NCBI RefSeq assembly: GCF_944388875.1
Contig: NZ_CALXKQ010000028.1
Coordinates: 1 to 35,693 of the forward strand
Length of the DNA: 35,693 nucleotides
Direction of reading: 5' to 3'
Source: an uncultured Brachyspira sp.
GTDB lineage: Bacteria; Spirochaetota; Brachyspiria; Brachyspirales; Brachyspiraceae
Shown here piece after piece: positions 35,350-35,693 of this stretch. The position numbers and the translations under genes were made by a program. Position 1 is the stretch's first letter; each line of letters begins with the position of its first letter. A model generated the notes under the pieces. That model was not told the DNA's origin and ran no database searches. It saw only the letters and a list, made by a program, of their open reading frames with translations.

Positions 35350-35693
35350 TTATAAATTTTCTATTTCTTTTATGCTTAAACCTGTCAATTCACTTATGAG
35401 GTTTAAATCCATATTTTTATTTTTCATATTTTTTGCTGTTAATATTTGATTTTCTTTTATGCCTTTTTCTATACCTTCCTGTCTTCCTTTTTCTATACCT
35501 TCCTGTCTTCCTTTTTCTATACCTTTTTCCATACCTTGTTTGAAGCCTTCCTCTCTTTCATACTGAAGCATTACAGCTTGTCCGTAAAGAAAAGTATCTC
35601 TCTCATTATAGGCTGACATCTCTTTTTCATCTGCTACAAATCTTTTATATTTATCTATTACTTTACTCATAATTTCATTACCTCCTATTAACT
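35350..35693 (-). CDS. Rpn/PD-(D/E)XK nuclease-transposase family protein, C-terminal part (partial)
   Basis: The frame is open to the window end. An internal ATG at 35670 with AGGAGG ten bases upstream looks like a start, but the AGGAGG itself reads in frame as I-G-G-N-E-I, so this Met may be internal and the nuclease domain may lie outside. Visible are KVIDKYKRFVADEKEMSAYNERDT, YGQAVMLQYEREEGFKQG, repeats GMEKGIEKGRQEGIEKGRQEGIEKG, and the end helix MDLNLISELTGLSIKEIENL. It has one more eight-residue (24-base) unit than the left-edge tail at 1-189, to which it is nearly identical over the shared part. Confidence 0.6.
   Translation of the reverse strand, partial: LIGGNEIMSKVIDKYKRFVADEKEMSAYNERDTFLYGQAVMLQYEREEGFKQGMEKGIEKGRQEGIEKGRQEGIEKGIKENQILTAKNMKNKNMDLNLISELTGLSIKEIENL

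Overview
The window is a very AT-rich bacterial chromosome segment. Its make-up points to an anaerobic intestinal spirochaete, most likely Brachyspira. The grounds are short signal-peptide ankyrin-repeat genes in tandem, many Cys-lipidated surface proteins, a LysM/lipoprotein pair, Rpn-type genes with GxEKGRQE-repeat tails, and extreme A/T codon use. The genus is inferred; no rRNA is present to prove it.

Left edge (1-2140): the 3' tail of an Rpn/PD-(D/E)XK-type gene enters from the left. It is followed by about 1.7 kb of gene-free tandem repeats (units near 340 bp, then near 220 bp), a minus-strand terminator hairpin and an 88-nt imperfect palindrome. From 2142 to 6738 lie a lipoprotein, acetate kinase (ackA) with clear promoter and terminator, a CAP-domain secreted protein, an orphan ExbD and a frameshifted alpha/beta hydrolase.

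Centre left (6735-16296, minus strand): an eleven-gene operon resembling a reduced aryl-polyene (APE) type II polyketide/fatty-acid locus. In transcription order it holds a Cys-less ketosynthase-like protein, ACP, AMP-ligase, FabZ-like dehydratase, lipid A-type acyltransferase, thioesterase, LolA-like carrier, MMPL exporter, ketosynthase, second dehydratase and ketoreductase. This set could activate a starter acid, extend and reduce it on ACP, attach it to a lipid and export it to the outer membrane. No ammonia-lyase, methyltransferase or glycosyltransferase is seen, so the starter and final product are open.

Centre right (16524-23365, plus strand): an electrophile-stress-like region led by a MerR/NmlR/AdhR-type regulator with Cys52. 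Two promoters have the MerR layout (TTGACA, 19-bp spacer, TATAAT) with a near-identical palindromic operator in the spacer. They drive the regulator with a cyclophilin-like lipoprotein, and an aldo-keto reductase. Three more aldo-keto reductases (one with a signal peptide), a flavodoxin and a cupin follow. A hairpin repeat of about 70-90 bp sits just upstream of the ribosome-binding site of three of these genes and forms a tandem array at 19736-20252.

Right (23366-35693): a GC-rich noncoding island, an eroded Rpn-tail remnant, a Rieske oxygenase, a STAS protein, a membrane protein and the core block ribF-rpsO-pnp (plus strand). The minus strand carries two cyclophilins, a LysM protein with an acidic repeat tail, a lipoprotein, a META-domain lipoprotein, three tandem ankyrin genes and a second Rpn-type tail at the window end. 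This last tail is nearly identical to the one at the left edge but inverted.
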